Assembly: GCA_038501195.1 (NCBI GenBank)
Contig: JBBPUQ010000001.1
Coordinates: forward strand, 2,294,001 to 2,358,000
Length of the DNA: 64,000 bases
Direction of reading: 5' to 3'
Source of the DNA: Nemania diffusa
Lineage: Eukaryota; Ascomycota; Sordariomycetes; Xylariales; Xylariaceae
The position numbers and the translations under genes were made by a program. Below the pieces are notes generated by a model. The model saw only the letters and a program-made list of their open reading frames with translations, was not told where the DNA came from and searched no databases. This document shows, one piece after another, positions 1-11,838 of the stretch (position 1 is its first letter; every line of letters begins with the position of its first letter).

Positions 1-537
1 CGGCCTAAATTTATGAAGTATTGGCTACCCGTATCATGCGTGTTTAGAAATAATACTACACGCCTGAATATACAGCCTTGCGCTCAGCAGGAACGTGAAG
101 TTTGTTGGCGCGTCTATGCTGTAGCTAGGTTTGCTAGTTCATGGATGGCTGCAGTTACGTTAATGCTTGAGAGGGGAATACTGTAGAGACTAACCGAACT
201 TAGCGAATAATAGGCCATAATAACGAGACATCAGTAGGTCCGACAATAAAGAACCTGGCTTGTTTTGGATTACAGCAAAAGGTATTCTAACACAGCCTTA
301 ATGGTGTCACTCGAGAGAGCTCGTATTACGGGGTGCAATAAATAAATAATTATGTCACTTGATGTTTCTTAGAGAGCGAAAAGGGAGGTCTGTGAAGGAA
401 TCCCTTCAGCCTGGATTATAACTTCTACTATTTATACTAAGACCGACACTGAATTCAGTCTTGCATACTTTCCCTCAGTATACTTCATTTTCTCTCCAGT
501 CTTCTATTTACTAGTCTTATTTATCGTGGTAAACGTC
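1..537. other. Intergenic, upstream of first kinase gene
   Basis: AT-rich sequence with stops in all frames. No coding stretch, RNA gene or repeat was recognised. The last 100 bases, pyrimidine-rich with several CTTTCCCTCA/TCTCTCC runs, look like a fungal promoter and 5' leader for the gene starting at 538. Confidence 0.5.
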
Positions 538-2313
538 ATGTCTAGCACCTCTTTACCTGACAGTAATGAGCTTTGGTGGTCTGAAAAGCTGCCTAATGTC
601 CCAGATAAAGCCATATCACCCATCCAGGATTACGCACAAAGGCTTAGGGGCAACCCCAAAAATGTCATGTTCTATCCTCGAAAATTACTTGAACACATTT
701 TCACCGAAAACGTCCTGCTTCACGAACTCCAGGCCTTGAAAGAATTAGACGGCCCAAAGAGAGATCAACTAGTCAAAGACATCCGCGGTTCGTATATTGC
801 AGTCTTTGCTACCCTTAAATTGATCAAGGAACTTGAAATGCTACCGGCCTTAGTGGCATCACACATAAGCGATCAAGAGCTTCCACTCAAGCCTCGCGAT
901 CCGACATCAAATACCGCTTTCATCTGCTGGAGTTCAAAAGAGCTTCTTCCGGATGAACTTCAAGATTGGATCAGGGGATCGGAATTTCAAACGCAGCAAT
1001 TTAAGATGATCATCCCATTCTTTGGCAATCAACCTGAGACGTTTGATTTCAGTTGGGCAGATATCTTGCCCTATTCAATAATATATCAGCCAGACGAATC
1101 ACCGGTGGGTAAGATTGAAATCCATCCTCTCTGCCACGACTTTCGTAACTCTGGTTTAGAGGTAAGTTAAATAAAGCGGCTGACTACCGATCCGCACTAT
1201 AAACTAACACCGGCTATCATTGTAGGATGCAGATAAACCCCTGTTCTACGCCTTGAAAAAAGTAACCGAGGGCAATTCGGTTAGCTTTAATCGAGAAGTT
1301 GAAATGCTACAAAGGTTTAACAAGGCAAAGCACCCACACGTCGTGAAACTACTGGCTTCCTTTATTACAGAAGAGGGTAAATTCGCCATATTTCCCTGGG
1401 CCCCCCATGACCTTAGGATGTACTGGCAAAACGTTCGACCAAAGCCAGATGCTGGGGGTGCAAAGCTAGTCCAATGGATATCTCACCAGGCACAGATGTT
1501 AGCTGAGGCTATTAGAAATATCCACAAACTTCCCCAGGATAGCGAAGACGAGGAACAGGAGTATGTTCGCCATGGAGACCTGAAGCCAGAAAATATTCTA
1601 TGGTACGAATCGGGAGACTTCGGCAAGCTCGTGATCGCCGACTTGGGACTCAGCAAAGCTCATCGATTTGAGAGTAGAAGTTACACAATTCAGAAAAGGG
1701 TTTCTGTAACACCAAGGTACCGACCACCCGAGGTTGTCTATAAAGGTGGTCGGATGGGACGAGTATTCGATATATGGGCTCTAGGTTGCATATTCCTTGA
1801 AATGATCAGTTGGCTACACGGAGGCTATGAGAAGCTTGTGGAAATGGAGAAGAGTATAACTACTCAGTCTATTGCGAGTGTCCACACTGACGAATATTAT
1901 GAATGGGTTTATGTGAAAGACGCCGACTACTACACAATCAGAGTCAAGGAAGCTGTTACTAAGGCAAGCTCGTCTCCGGTTAAGCCTTTGCATATTAGCT
2001 AATGATAGGTGTGCAGTGGATTCACGGATTACGGGGAAACTGCAGTCGCTTTGCGTGTGACTTTCTCAACATCGTGGAGGACCACATGTTGGTGGTGGAG
2101 CGTAGTGAAAGGATCTCAGCTGAGGATTTAGTGATAAAGATGAAAGATTTGAACCGCAAGTGTAAGGAGGAGGAGGACTACTGTGTCCGGAAGAAAATGC
2201 ATGAAAGCCACTATGCCCCAAAGCCAAAGCTAGAGGAGAGGAGGTTTGCTACGGGCCTAAACCTCAACGGAAAGGAGGGGGTACCAGTTGTTACCTCGCA
2301 TAGTTTTAGATGA
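538..2313 (+). CDS. Fungal kinase-domain protein with N-terminal accessory domain (paralog 1)
   Basis: Three exons: 538-1161, 1226-1963, 2017-2313; 552 aa. The first 208 residues form a domain I cannot name, shared with the paralog at 7912 (KLLEHIF, VFATLK, IHPLCH motifs). Exon 2 opens the kinase domain: YALKK (beta-3 lysine near 219), a glutamate-bearing helix (REVEML), hinge FPWAPHDL, catalytic loop HGDLKPEN near 324, DLG in place of DFG near 347, RPPE in place of APE, and the FDIWALGC helix. HGD instead of HRD is common in fungal accessory kinases. The catalytic Lys, Asp and Asn are present, so activity is plausible. Intron 1 is GT-AG with ACTAAC; intron 2 (1964-2016) appears to be GC-AG. 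The start is the first ATG; an upstream in-frame GTG at 526 was not used. Substrate unknown. Confidence 0.8.
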
Positions 2314-4865
2314 GACTGCACAGATTCAACTGATGAGGTATAAATCCAAAGACAACCAAGCGGATGCAAGAGCACACGAGGGTATTTCATTTGCTCACTG
2401 TTTAGGATCTCGAAAGCTCTCAACCTCTCTAGTGTTTAGTTTCCATAAAGATATGACGACTCATCATCACAGTCTTGTCCAACCTGGTTGATTCAACGTT
2501 GAGATCTACTATAGCAACGAGGGAATTTCGTCCGGCATCCAAGCACCCATGTTAGGCCTTTTCATCGTAGGTAAGGTAACGGCCGGGAGGATTGCGCGCT
2601 TGGTTTGGCCCGTAACCGCTTGCGAGGGAGCACGAAATATCGATCCTTCGTTCTAGTCGAACCCCAGGTCTGCGGGATAGTGGTCTTTGGCGATTGCAAC
2701 TTCAATTTCACGGGTTTCTTCCTAAAACCCGAACACGTTAGCCAAACAGTCCTAATCGCGCAGTAATATCTCTGGCAGCGGGAGAGCAGCATCCAACTTA
2801 CAAGAGTCAAGGGGCGTGGGATGGTGCATCTGAAGCGCCCCCTCTCATACTTTTGGGGTCAGCACTCTTGAAAGCGATAGGCTTGGCCAGCCTACCTTGA
2901 TCTGAATCCTTTGAGTAGGGAATAACTTGAAAAGTTGATCCGCAAGCGCGTCTTCGTCGGTGTATCGAGCACGGAAGTTGGCATGGGCGGACATCATGTG
3001 GACAAAGGGAGAGGCTCGGAATGGCGCTGATGGTTTCCGCCGTGATAGGCAGATTTTACATGCAGAAATTCGGTCAGGCAGGCCTGACAATGCGTGCCTG
3101 GTATCTTAGACGCCTTAGGTATCTATCTACGTACCTAGTAGGTAGGCGAGGTGGGGTTCCTGATAGGCTACCTACCTAAGTAGTGTTGCATGCAGGAACT
3201 CGGTCAGGCAGTTGACAATACCTGCCGGATTTCTTATAGTGGGCGCCTACCTATCTCCGTAGTAGGTAGGTGAGGAAGGGTTTCTGGCAAGCCTGCTGCT
3301 GCCTTCCATACTGTACATATGTACCTAGTTGTAAACAGCGCAGGGCAGCTTCATTTTCTAGTTAACAGCATTACTGTATAAAATTCCTGTTTGATTGCCA
3401 GTATCCCCGGGGCCACCTTCTTAGCTACCGACATAGGATGTATGTAGATAATTTCACATCTTAGGCTGTAGTTGTGTATGGTAAACGCCTCGCTGCGATA
3501 CATACTATAGATAGAGGTATTATCTATATATACGCATACACTACATAGACAGGATTTCCTGCTAAAGAATTTGGTATATCCCTCTTCCCTGCTATATGTA
3601 TGTAGCATTGTAAAAGCCCACTTGCCACTAACCCGCCTATGTACGCCTTTTTGCCAAGCTAGGCCTCAGCGGTCAATTCCCTATTCGGCATGATAGTTAC
3701 AGGGGCAAACGTATTTGTATGCATTTTCAGGTTTTAAACAAATGTATAGGTAGGTGGTGTATAGTTTTATAAGCATCGAAACTAGGATTGAGCTACGGTC
3801 TATATATGTAGCTATATTGCTAGGTAGAAGTTGTTGATTTAAGCTTCTTAATACCTCTATTTTAGCAACAGGCATTGGTAAGTATTATATACATGTGGAT
3901 ACCTATAAGTAGCGTAGCGTATGTACTGGGTAAGCAGTTCGGGTAAAACCTACTTAACAGGTATGCAGCAAGCAATAACACCTCATTGGGTAAACTAAAA
4001 GTGTCTGACCATTGATAAATGGATCTACTGTACAAGTCATGTGCTACTTCCTATACCAGCTTGGTAGGCTTGGTTGGAACAAGGTAAGTATTGGAAGTTG
4101 GTAGATTTCCATTTTAAAATGGGCGGCGCGGTGCATTGTACTGTACAGCCGGAGGGGCGGGGAGGGTGGCGGTTCGACTTTGTATATATGTAGGGTATGG
4201 GGTGATAACTTATGTAGGTACCTTAGGTAGGTAAGTACTTAAGTATGTTATAGTCCGTGCTCACTATCAAGTGCGGGAAAGAGCTGCACAAGGTCAACGT
4301 GATGTCGAATAAACTCGAATGATTCAGCGGCTGACTACTATCATGAGCTCTAGAAACGATCATATATACTGTATGATTCACAGTGCTAACAACAGCATCT
4401 GCGAATCAAAGGTAATCGAACCCAAATTAAGGGGAAAAAAACTTTTAATTTTTTTCGTAGAAAAAAAAGGCTCAATTTCCGGTATAGAATACCTGGATAT
4501 ATTATCTTGGACTGTTTCATTTTACAAGTGTTAATTGTATGGGTTTTACTCTGGAGATGTGTGGCTATGCACGTGAACAGCGGCGAAGAACACGCAGCTG
4601 GTTGGTTAGAAACTCGGAGCTGTCGCAGGTGAATACACCAACACATTTTTTAACGAAATGCAAATTGTGTAAGAGCGGTAAAAACTATCGGGTGTGGTAC
4701 CACGTAATAAACTGCCTGGGGCTTTTTCCTATGGAGAGCCATTATTTTATGCAGCCACTTCTTGCATTTGGTTGGCTGGTGAACTTTGGGGGAAGGAATA
4801 AAAACCCCGAGGCGCGAATGCGTAAGATTCCTGCAAAGCAAAACATCACCCATACATCGTTTACA
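2314..4865. other. Gene-poor AT-rich spacer with TAGGTAGG strings
   Basis: About 2.5 kb without a convincing gene. It contains a degenerate 130-bp tandem repeat (3061-3300, listed separately) and many TAGGTAGG/CCTACCTA runs (around 3115-3180, 3250-3280, 3745 and 4210-4235). A minus-strand open frame at 2845-3090 has no recognisable motif and is not called. The final 300 bases are in frame with the CorA-like gene start but are taken as 5' leader. Confidence 0.5.
3061..3300. repeat. Imperfect 130-bp direct tandem repeat, two copies
   Basis: Unit 1 starts at 3061 with TGCAGAAATTCGGTCAGGCA and unit 2 at 3191 with TGCAGGAACTCGGTCAGGCA. Both continue through a diverged middle into a CCTAGTAGGTAGG-type string, then GAGG(T/A)(G/A)GGGTT and a purine/pyrimidine tail. 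Differences are mixed, including many transitions. No coding content. The origin is unknown; it could be a decayed minisatellite or part of an old mobile element. Confidence 0.6.
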
Positions 4866-6719
4866 ATGGAATTCATAGCTGATAGCATTACTCCCTTTAC
4901 TGATGGAGATCTCCGCAGGGTATTTGCGTATTCTGAAGCTCCGGCTTCAGTGATCACACTCTTAAAATCCCAAACGGTATGGAGATGATGTCTTTGAGAC
5001 TAAATGCGGCTGTGCTAACGTCAGCTAGAAACTGGTCGAGAAAGAGTGTAAAACAGAGGACGACTGGGACCTAGTAATCAAAAAGGTATATAATGTACTG
5101 CGATCAGAATGCATTTTACTGATCATTATTTCCTCGATAAGATACTGCCTTCAGTTAGCAAGAAAGACGGGGATTCAGGCTTCGTTCTACTGTGAGTTTG
5201 ACGCTGCTCCACCTCAGGTATCTGCTAACACTAGGCCAGAATAGCACCTTACATCCCGAGAAAGCACCGAACTCGTTCGAAATCTTCGCCGGGCCGAAAT
5301 GAAGACGAGAAGAGTTCCCAGATAGATGGCGAAACCCCCGCTCTTGAGAGCGAAGAGCCCCCCGCACACGGAGGTCAGCGACAAACGAGAGTCCTGCCCT
5401 TTTCACAAGATATATTTCGAAGGCTATCAGAGGCATTCTATACGCATCGTTCCATCTCTCCCGCTATCAATCGTGCTGACGTGCCCCTATTCTCTCACGA
5501 GGATCTTTCCATGCTAGATGGTCAACATAGAATAAAAGCAAGGGGTCAGTCATTTGAACCTTGCTATTATTATTTAGAAGCTAATGTCATCAAGTCTACA
5601 ACTGTCGATCAACAAATGCCTGGGGCGGTGATTTGGCCATGACAGTTACCCACTTCCCACAGCGTAGACTGAGCTTTGGGATTCTTTTCGGGTGTGCTTC
5701 GCCTCAAAAGAAATATATACTTCAACGACTTAGTTTTGCAAGCCGAGAGTCAGCTCATCCATTACTTCTGCCAGGAATTTTTGCAGAACTCGAGAAAAAG
5801 AGACACCATGAAATATTCGGAAGCCAGGTTGACAGGCTCGAATCCATCATACCTGAATCAGACATGGAGGGGTTGCTCAAGCAAATACAGTCTGGGGCCT
5901 ACTCAAATGGGCAAGATAAGAGGACTGTTTATCTTGACATGCTTCATCTAAAGCATGGATTGACCACCTGGAGTCATCAATTGAATAAAATGCGGGAGCA
6001 TGCTCAGAACCTCAGTTACGAGCATCTTGAGGTATCGGTGTCGGATCAGATAACTAGTCAAGGTATAGCAAAGCCCTGGAAACGTTACATCTCCGACGAC
6101 GAATATGATCTCCAAAGCCCTACTGATTCCGCCACCGGTGGACTTCAGACAGATCAAAACTCAACACCTTGTCAAGACACCACTACTAGAACGGACGTTC
6201 AGATTATAAAGCGCATCGATAGCATTTTAGAGGACTATAGCGACAAGATCAGAGAATGCCAAACAAGATTCGATGGCCTTACAATGACCACGCAGTTGGT
6301 AAGAACCCGTTATCTACTGTAAAATGAGACAAATCACACAGTAGCTAAAGCCAAAACCACAGTTCCAGGGTGAGACGAGCGTGACGTTGGCCTTAGCTGC
6401 GAGCAGAGATTCTCGCCATATGAGAACCATAGCACTGGTAACAATGGTGTTCTTACCTGGAACCTTTTTTGCCGCAAGTAGCTTCATTTACGTGGTTCAA
6501 CCTTCTAAAACTGACACAGTACTTCATCCACAGACAGTATTTTCCATGACGTTCTTCAACTGGCAAGCTGGGGATGGAGAGTCAACAGTATCACCTTTGT
6601 TATGGATTTATATTGCATTCAGCGTTATTTCTACCGCCGCGACACTACTCGGGTATTACTACTGCGTAGGGTTACGCTCGAAGAAAGCTCTTAATTCCTC
6701 TGACTCAGCTGAAGTGTGA
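4866..6719 (+). CDS. CorA-like Mg2+ transporter superfamily protein, two C-terminal TM helices, no GMN
   Basis: Six exons: 4866-4976, 5029-5085, 5159-5191, 5235-5544, 5595-6298, 6369-6719; 521 aa. All phases agree and the joins restore family sequence, for example KARVYNCRSTNAWGGDLA across intron 4. The long N-terminal part is predicted cytosolic. It carries the family's FRRLSEAFYTHRSIS and VTHFPQ motifs, a helical region (roughly 230-410), then TM1 near 425-448 (FLPGTFFAAS) and TM2 near 481-504. The ion-selectivity motif GMN of true CorA channels is absent, as usual for this large fungal subfamily, so transport is doubtful and a signalling or adaptor role is possible. The ATG at 4866 is chosen because the ADSITPFTDGDL start fits; the two short exons are the least certain. 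It lies between two kinase paralogs. Confidence 0.75.
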
Positions 6720-7911
6720 GGATTAGCACCTAGACAAGTAGTCAAACCCCCTCTAGATGTATACCCCCAAAGGCCACAAAATTTCTGACATAATAGGCGA
6801 CGATAAGTGCGCATAGACTTCGCGCCTCGACTAGTTTTGGGAGATATCTCTAATGTCTATTATCACCATGATGAAACCCACGAAGCTTAACGGCGATCAC
6901 AGCTATTATCTATCTTTCCTTTCACTATACAAAGATTCAGGCGCCAGAAAATGCATTCAGCATGACTCAGACTTTAGGGGGAAAAAAAGAAAATTTTAAA
7001 AGTTTTAAATTTATAATATTAATTAATTAACTTTTACGCTTTTTATTTTTGCTTGAATTAGTCACATTATTTATTAATCAGTGTTTTCCCTGTGGGGAGC
7101 GCTGAATCTCAGGGCTTAGATTCCCTTTAACGTATATTGTGCGAGCGAGTAGTTCTCCAATAGCTACAGTCTTCCCATTCCTTACTAGGCCCTAGAGCCT
7201 TGAGTGGGAGTAGATTCTAGAGATTCAAGGTTGAAGGATTAGGAAATAGGGGAATTGGGGCGCTGGCAAAGCGTACTTGTTTCTTCATATTTACAAAACA
7301 GGAGACGAAACAACTGATATTATTAGTGCGAATAGAAGCGAACGAGGTATACGATATGTCAGTTGTGAGGGGTGGGCCTTGCCCTCGCGCTGCAACTGTG
7401 AGACCCATGCCCACTATATTTGTCACGGTCTCAACCGCGAGCCTTATACGTGGCTGCAAACGGTCTCTACTTTCGCATTCTGCATTAGTTGTGTTGTGGT
7501 TTAGCGCTGCAGTTCTGTTCCATGACATCATGTGCCACCTAGGTGTGTAACACACCACATCTCTAGGGATATATAATTTCTCACCGCTATTATATCTTCG
7601 GGTTGGAGGATATATTTAAGGGGTAAAATATCTGTGCCTTTATGATCGTTCTGTTTAAAATTAAACCTCACTTGCCCAACTACACACCACTTCGATGTTT
7701 TAATTTGATTCAGTAAGAGAGAAAAAGCGTCTTGTCACGTGGCGTGTTACTATCATAAACACGCAACACTGCAGCTGTAGGTTATCTAATCGAACTCTCT
7801 GGTGTGGTGGGGTTTTCCTGAAAAAGGGAATACATAATCAATTACTTTTACCCTCGAACTACCTAGTTATCTTATGCTCACTTCGATATTCGAATAGCCT
7901 AGCCAAACCCG
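6720..7911. other. AT-rich intergenic region
   Basis: Very AT-rich near 6980-7070 (TTAATTAATTAA runs). Open frames near 7217-7558 lack motifs and overlap each other on both strands, so they are not called. The end supplies the promoter of the second kinase gene. Confidence 0.5.
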
Positions 7912-9794
7912 ATGTCTAGACACCCTACCCCTCGCGGTGGCAGAGTTCCTCGGGCAGACTCTCCTGATGTCTGGCCATATTGGACTAGAGAGTATCCTAT
8001 CGTGACGACTCAACCAAATGGCCGTATATGGATAAATCAATACGGCATACCCCACTCCAAGACATGGAACCACCCCTTCTTCTTTCCTCTAAAGCTGCTT
8101 AAACATATATTCACTAAACAAGTCTTATCTCGTGAGATCGAAGACTTAGAAGAGCTAGATGAGGCAAAGAAAGATCTTCTAGTTGAACAGATTCTCGGTT
8201 CAAACGGCACAGATTCGGAAACATACATTCAAGTTTTCGCCACACTCAAAATCATCAATTGTCTTAGAAGCCTACCAGCTTTCATTAGTGCAGGCGCGAG
8301 CGATCAAAAACTTCCACTAAGCTCCGATCCCTCGGGACAAACACGCCTTCTATTTTATAGGAAATCAAAAGAGCCCCTCCCAGCCTATATCCTAACAGAG
8401 GACAAAAGGTTTTCTTTCCTTGAGTACCAGTATTGGATGGTTGTCCCATTTTTTGACAACCAACGTCAACCTTATGATCTAAGTTGGACAACTGTGTCAC
8501 CTTACTACGAAGTCCCCCATGACACTGAAACTTCTGAAGAATCCTATCGGATTTTTGGACTAGGTAGATCAGTGTCCAGGATTTTGATTCATCCCCTATG
8601 TCACGCGTTCCATACAGCATTTGATGCTTTACAAGTAAGTTAAATAAAATTTCGACTGAAAATTCTAAAACTAAATCTGACATCATGATTTCTTTATAGG
8701 GTCCAGGTAAAGACATGTTCTTCGCTCTCAAACGATCTCGCAAGCGTAAACCAGACAGCTTTCGGAAACAAGTTGAAATGCTGCAGAGATTCGATAGTAC
8801 AAAACACCCAAGGATTGTGAAAATACTCGCTACTTTCACACGTTGCGAAGAGAACTTCCTCGTCTTTCCATGGGCAACTCACAACCTTAACATGTACTGG
8901 AGAACTGCTAGCGACACTGGAAATATTGAGCTGGTCCGATGGATATGTTGCCAGGCTTGGCTGTTAGTCGAAGATATCAGTCGTATCCACGATGTTCCCG
9001 AGGACCCCGAAATTCCTGAACATAAGCGGTTATATGGTCGCCATGGAGATCTAAAACCTGCAAATATTCTTTGGTACAGATCTCAAGAAGGCTTTGGTAA
9101 GCTACTGATCGCCGATATGGGGTTAAGCAAAACTAGTCGATTCGAAAGCAAATTCTACTACATTGGGGAAGATGAAGAATTTGACAACCCTTGTTTCATA
9201 CCGAGGTATCGACCCCCAGAGGTCGACTACTCAAATGATTTGATGGGTCGAACATTCGATATATGGGCTCTCGGTTGCATATTCCTCGAGATGCTAAGTT
9301 GGCTGCACGGCGGCCCCACTCGACTTCAGGATATGGAAATCGATTTGTTAAATTCATCCTCCCAAGACGATAGACATGCGCACAGAAGCACTGCGTATTA
9401 TGAATGGGTTTACGTGCGAGATGTCGGGTTCCACATAGTCAGACTAAAGGAAATCGTTACTAAAGTAAGTCTGCCCGGTGTCGACCCTGTGCAAATTAGC
9501 TAATAATAGGTGTGTGTGTAGTGGATTCAGACATTACGAGGAGAGTGTAGTCAATTTGCATATGATTTTCTGAACATAATTGAAGACCAGATGTTAGTAA
9601 TAGATCACCACGAGAGGGTCTCAGCTCGGGATTTAGTAAAGAAGATGGAGGATCTGCATAGGAAATGCAAGGAGTCGGAGTACTGCGTCAAGAAGAAAGA
9701 GCATAAACCCCGCGACGCCCCAAAGCCAAAACTACAGCGGAAGGAGGCGGTCAGGGGCCTGAAAATTCAAGGTTTATATTTACCATCTCTTTAA
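7912..9794 (+). CDS. Fungal kinase-domain protein with N-terminal accessory domain (paralog 2)
   Basis: Three exons: 7912-8634, 8700-9464, 9522-9794; 586 aa. Same architecture and same intron positions and phases as the gene at 538. The N-terminal domain (about 241 aa) has FFFPLKLLKHIF, QVFATLK, PFFDN and IHPLCHAFH. The kinase part has FFALKR, QVEML, FPWATHNL, HGDLKPAN near 356, DMG in place of DFG near 380, RYRPPEV and FDIWALGCIFLEM. Both introns have GT-AG ends, in contrast to intron 2 of paralog 1. The C-terminal exon is basic, with many Lys. Probably a tandem duplicate in which the CorA-like gene lies between the copies. Substrate and partner unknown. Confidence 0.82.
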
Positions 9795-10225
9795 CTACTG
9801 GCTCGGCACTAGTATATGAAAATTGGAAAAGGGGAACTATGAACAATATGTCACTATTTGCGATTAACTTTGCTGAGGTCTACCTACCCTCAACTAAGGT
9901 ACTCCTTCCATAAAATCTGGTTGCAAGTAATCTATGACGAATATCCAGGGTGTTCCAATGCGGTTGCTTAATTATTGAGGATGTGGTTAGGTGCTTCACT
10001 TGCTAAAGGCGAAACATAAATACAATCAGGTCCGTGTTATCTTGTCCACAACTGCTATTATTTACTCTAATTATCAGCTCAGTGACAAAAGAGTACAATT
10101 CTTATACTACACGGCAGTATTAGCTTTAACAATTACTTTTGTTACTCCAGGGTTGAAAATATAGCAATCCGGCATAATTCCTATAATACACGAAACTCAG
10201 CCCGACTATATCACGTGTACTCGTC
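9795..10225. other. Intergenic
   Basis: AT-rich, no open frame or repeat recognised. It ends in a short pyrimidine stretch before the ATG at 10226. Confidence 0.4.
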
Positions 10226-10886
10226 ATGGCTAGCAACCCAACCTTACAGCCCCCTCATATCAAAGTAGATGTCCCTGTCTATGGGGACATTTGCTCGATC
10301 CTCATCCCTGTGGTCAGCAATAAGTCTACGACTAAGTGGCGTGCAATCTGGAGTTCTGACAAGGCATTATGTGGTCGGTGTGTGCTATATCTCGGGTTCC
10401 CAAAGCATTGAGATAGCAACTGACGTATTCAATAGATACCAAGCGGCTCAGTTTGATCTTTGCGAGCTACAAATGGATCTAGCAGGACTCTACAATTCCT
10501 CATTCGCCGACTGTGCCACCACCAAATGGATTGCCCCTTCGACAATCGAAATCCCAGCTGCTTTAGCGATTGATTACTATCCCCGCCTAGATACACTTCG
10601 GACCGCCGCTCCTGACATCAATCTAGAGCACTTATGGTGGTTGATTCCTTTGCCGATCTTCTTCGCCGTGTTTATGGTCGGTTCTGTGCTGGCAGCCTCT
10701 GTCTGCTGTGTAAAATGCCGCAAGAAGAAACGCGAGGCGGGAGGGAGAGAGGAAGGAGCATCGGAATGGCCACGTCCTCTCTATGAAGTCAAGACAGATA
10801 TGGAGATGGAGGTTACTGAAAAAGGAGATTCAGTAACGCCACAATTTTTCGGTAGTGATGGAAGATCCCCTAATGTCCAACAGTAA
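10226..10886 (+). CDS. Small single-pass membrane protein, unknown function
   Basis: Two exons: 10226-10377 and 10436-10886; 200 aa. The 58-bp intron (donor GTGTGT, branch AACTGAC, acceptor AATAG) joins two otherwise broken frames as KALCGRYQAAQFDL. The first 115 residues carry several Cys (near 23, 49, 60 and 77) and an NSS glycosylation sequon near 71. They are followed by one strong TM helix near 118-142, then a CCVKCRKKKR stop-transfer cluster and a charged tail rich in Glu and Gly. That layout fits an outside-N, cytosolic-C single-pass protein, yet no signal peptide is visible; an upstream exon could be missing. No family recognised. Confidence 0.55.
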
Positions 10887-11838
10887 CGGAACTGTAGCAC
10901 ATGATGTATTGAATGAGGTTACAATGTGGTAGTTTGCTACTGTTATCGCCGGACGAAATGCATTTTTTATCAATGCAATGCTGGAGAGAGAGAGAGTCCG
11001 TACTTCGAGGTTGTCGGCGTGCTGGAGCAACCCTAATACGCCAAGCATAGGATTATAGAGTATAATATGCAGTATCTTACTGTCCAGAGCTGTTTAGCTT
11101 CACTTAGCAGGCATAATTTCGTGTCCCCTAGATTGCAGAGATAAGGATATTATCTGTGATCATATATCCACCGGCGAGGAGACATTGCTCTTTATGTGTT
11201 TAATTCCATGAATATATTGTGATGAGCTCCGATAGTAGCATTAAGAATCCAAACACGATTTGGCCTAGCCCTAGGATGTAGACCTCATACCGTATGATAT
11301 AGACAGCCCATTTGCAAAATTGACGATGGCATGTGAAGGCGTACATTAGTTAAGAAATGTGTGCGGTGATCAAGCCCGCTAACCTCAGCCTCTACACGTG
11401 AGACTGCTAGAACATACGGACTTTAAAATACGGCGCACTCCTGTGTAGCCGCGATTAGCTAAATCATGCGAGATAATTAGAGAGAATTAAGTTGAGAATG
11501 TAAAATGTATGCATACATGACATGCATCCCTTATCCATGCACGCGGAGCCATGTGTATAGCCGTCGGAACACCCCAACGCCATTTCCGGGACTAAGTTCT
11601 GTCTGTCTCTTAAGTCTAACATACATCTATATGCAGCTCTAAAACCATGATTAGTTTGATTGACCAAGTTCCTAATGACCTGTGGTACCACCTAGCATGA
11701 ATAAATCCCGCAGTTTCACTACAAAAACCTAGCCCACAAGAGAATTCTCCTCGTGAGGATATAACAAGTTTTATTCCCTAATGCCCACGGCCGAGTGGAC
11801 TAACCGACTGTCTCCCGAATCTCTTCTAGTAAGACAAA
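10887..11838. other. Intergenic
   Basis: About 950 bp with no supported gene. A small minus-strand frame at 11464-11691 has no recognisable content. A tRNA-like D-arm string at 11789-11803 was examined and rejected. The last bases, ACAAAATGG, give a good start context for the hydrolase gene. Confidence 0.45.

Noticed and set aside
2845..3090. Minus-strand 81-codon frame
   Set aside because: No recognisable domain, no splice partners, overlaps the degenerate repeat.
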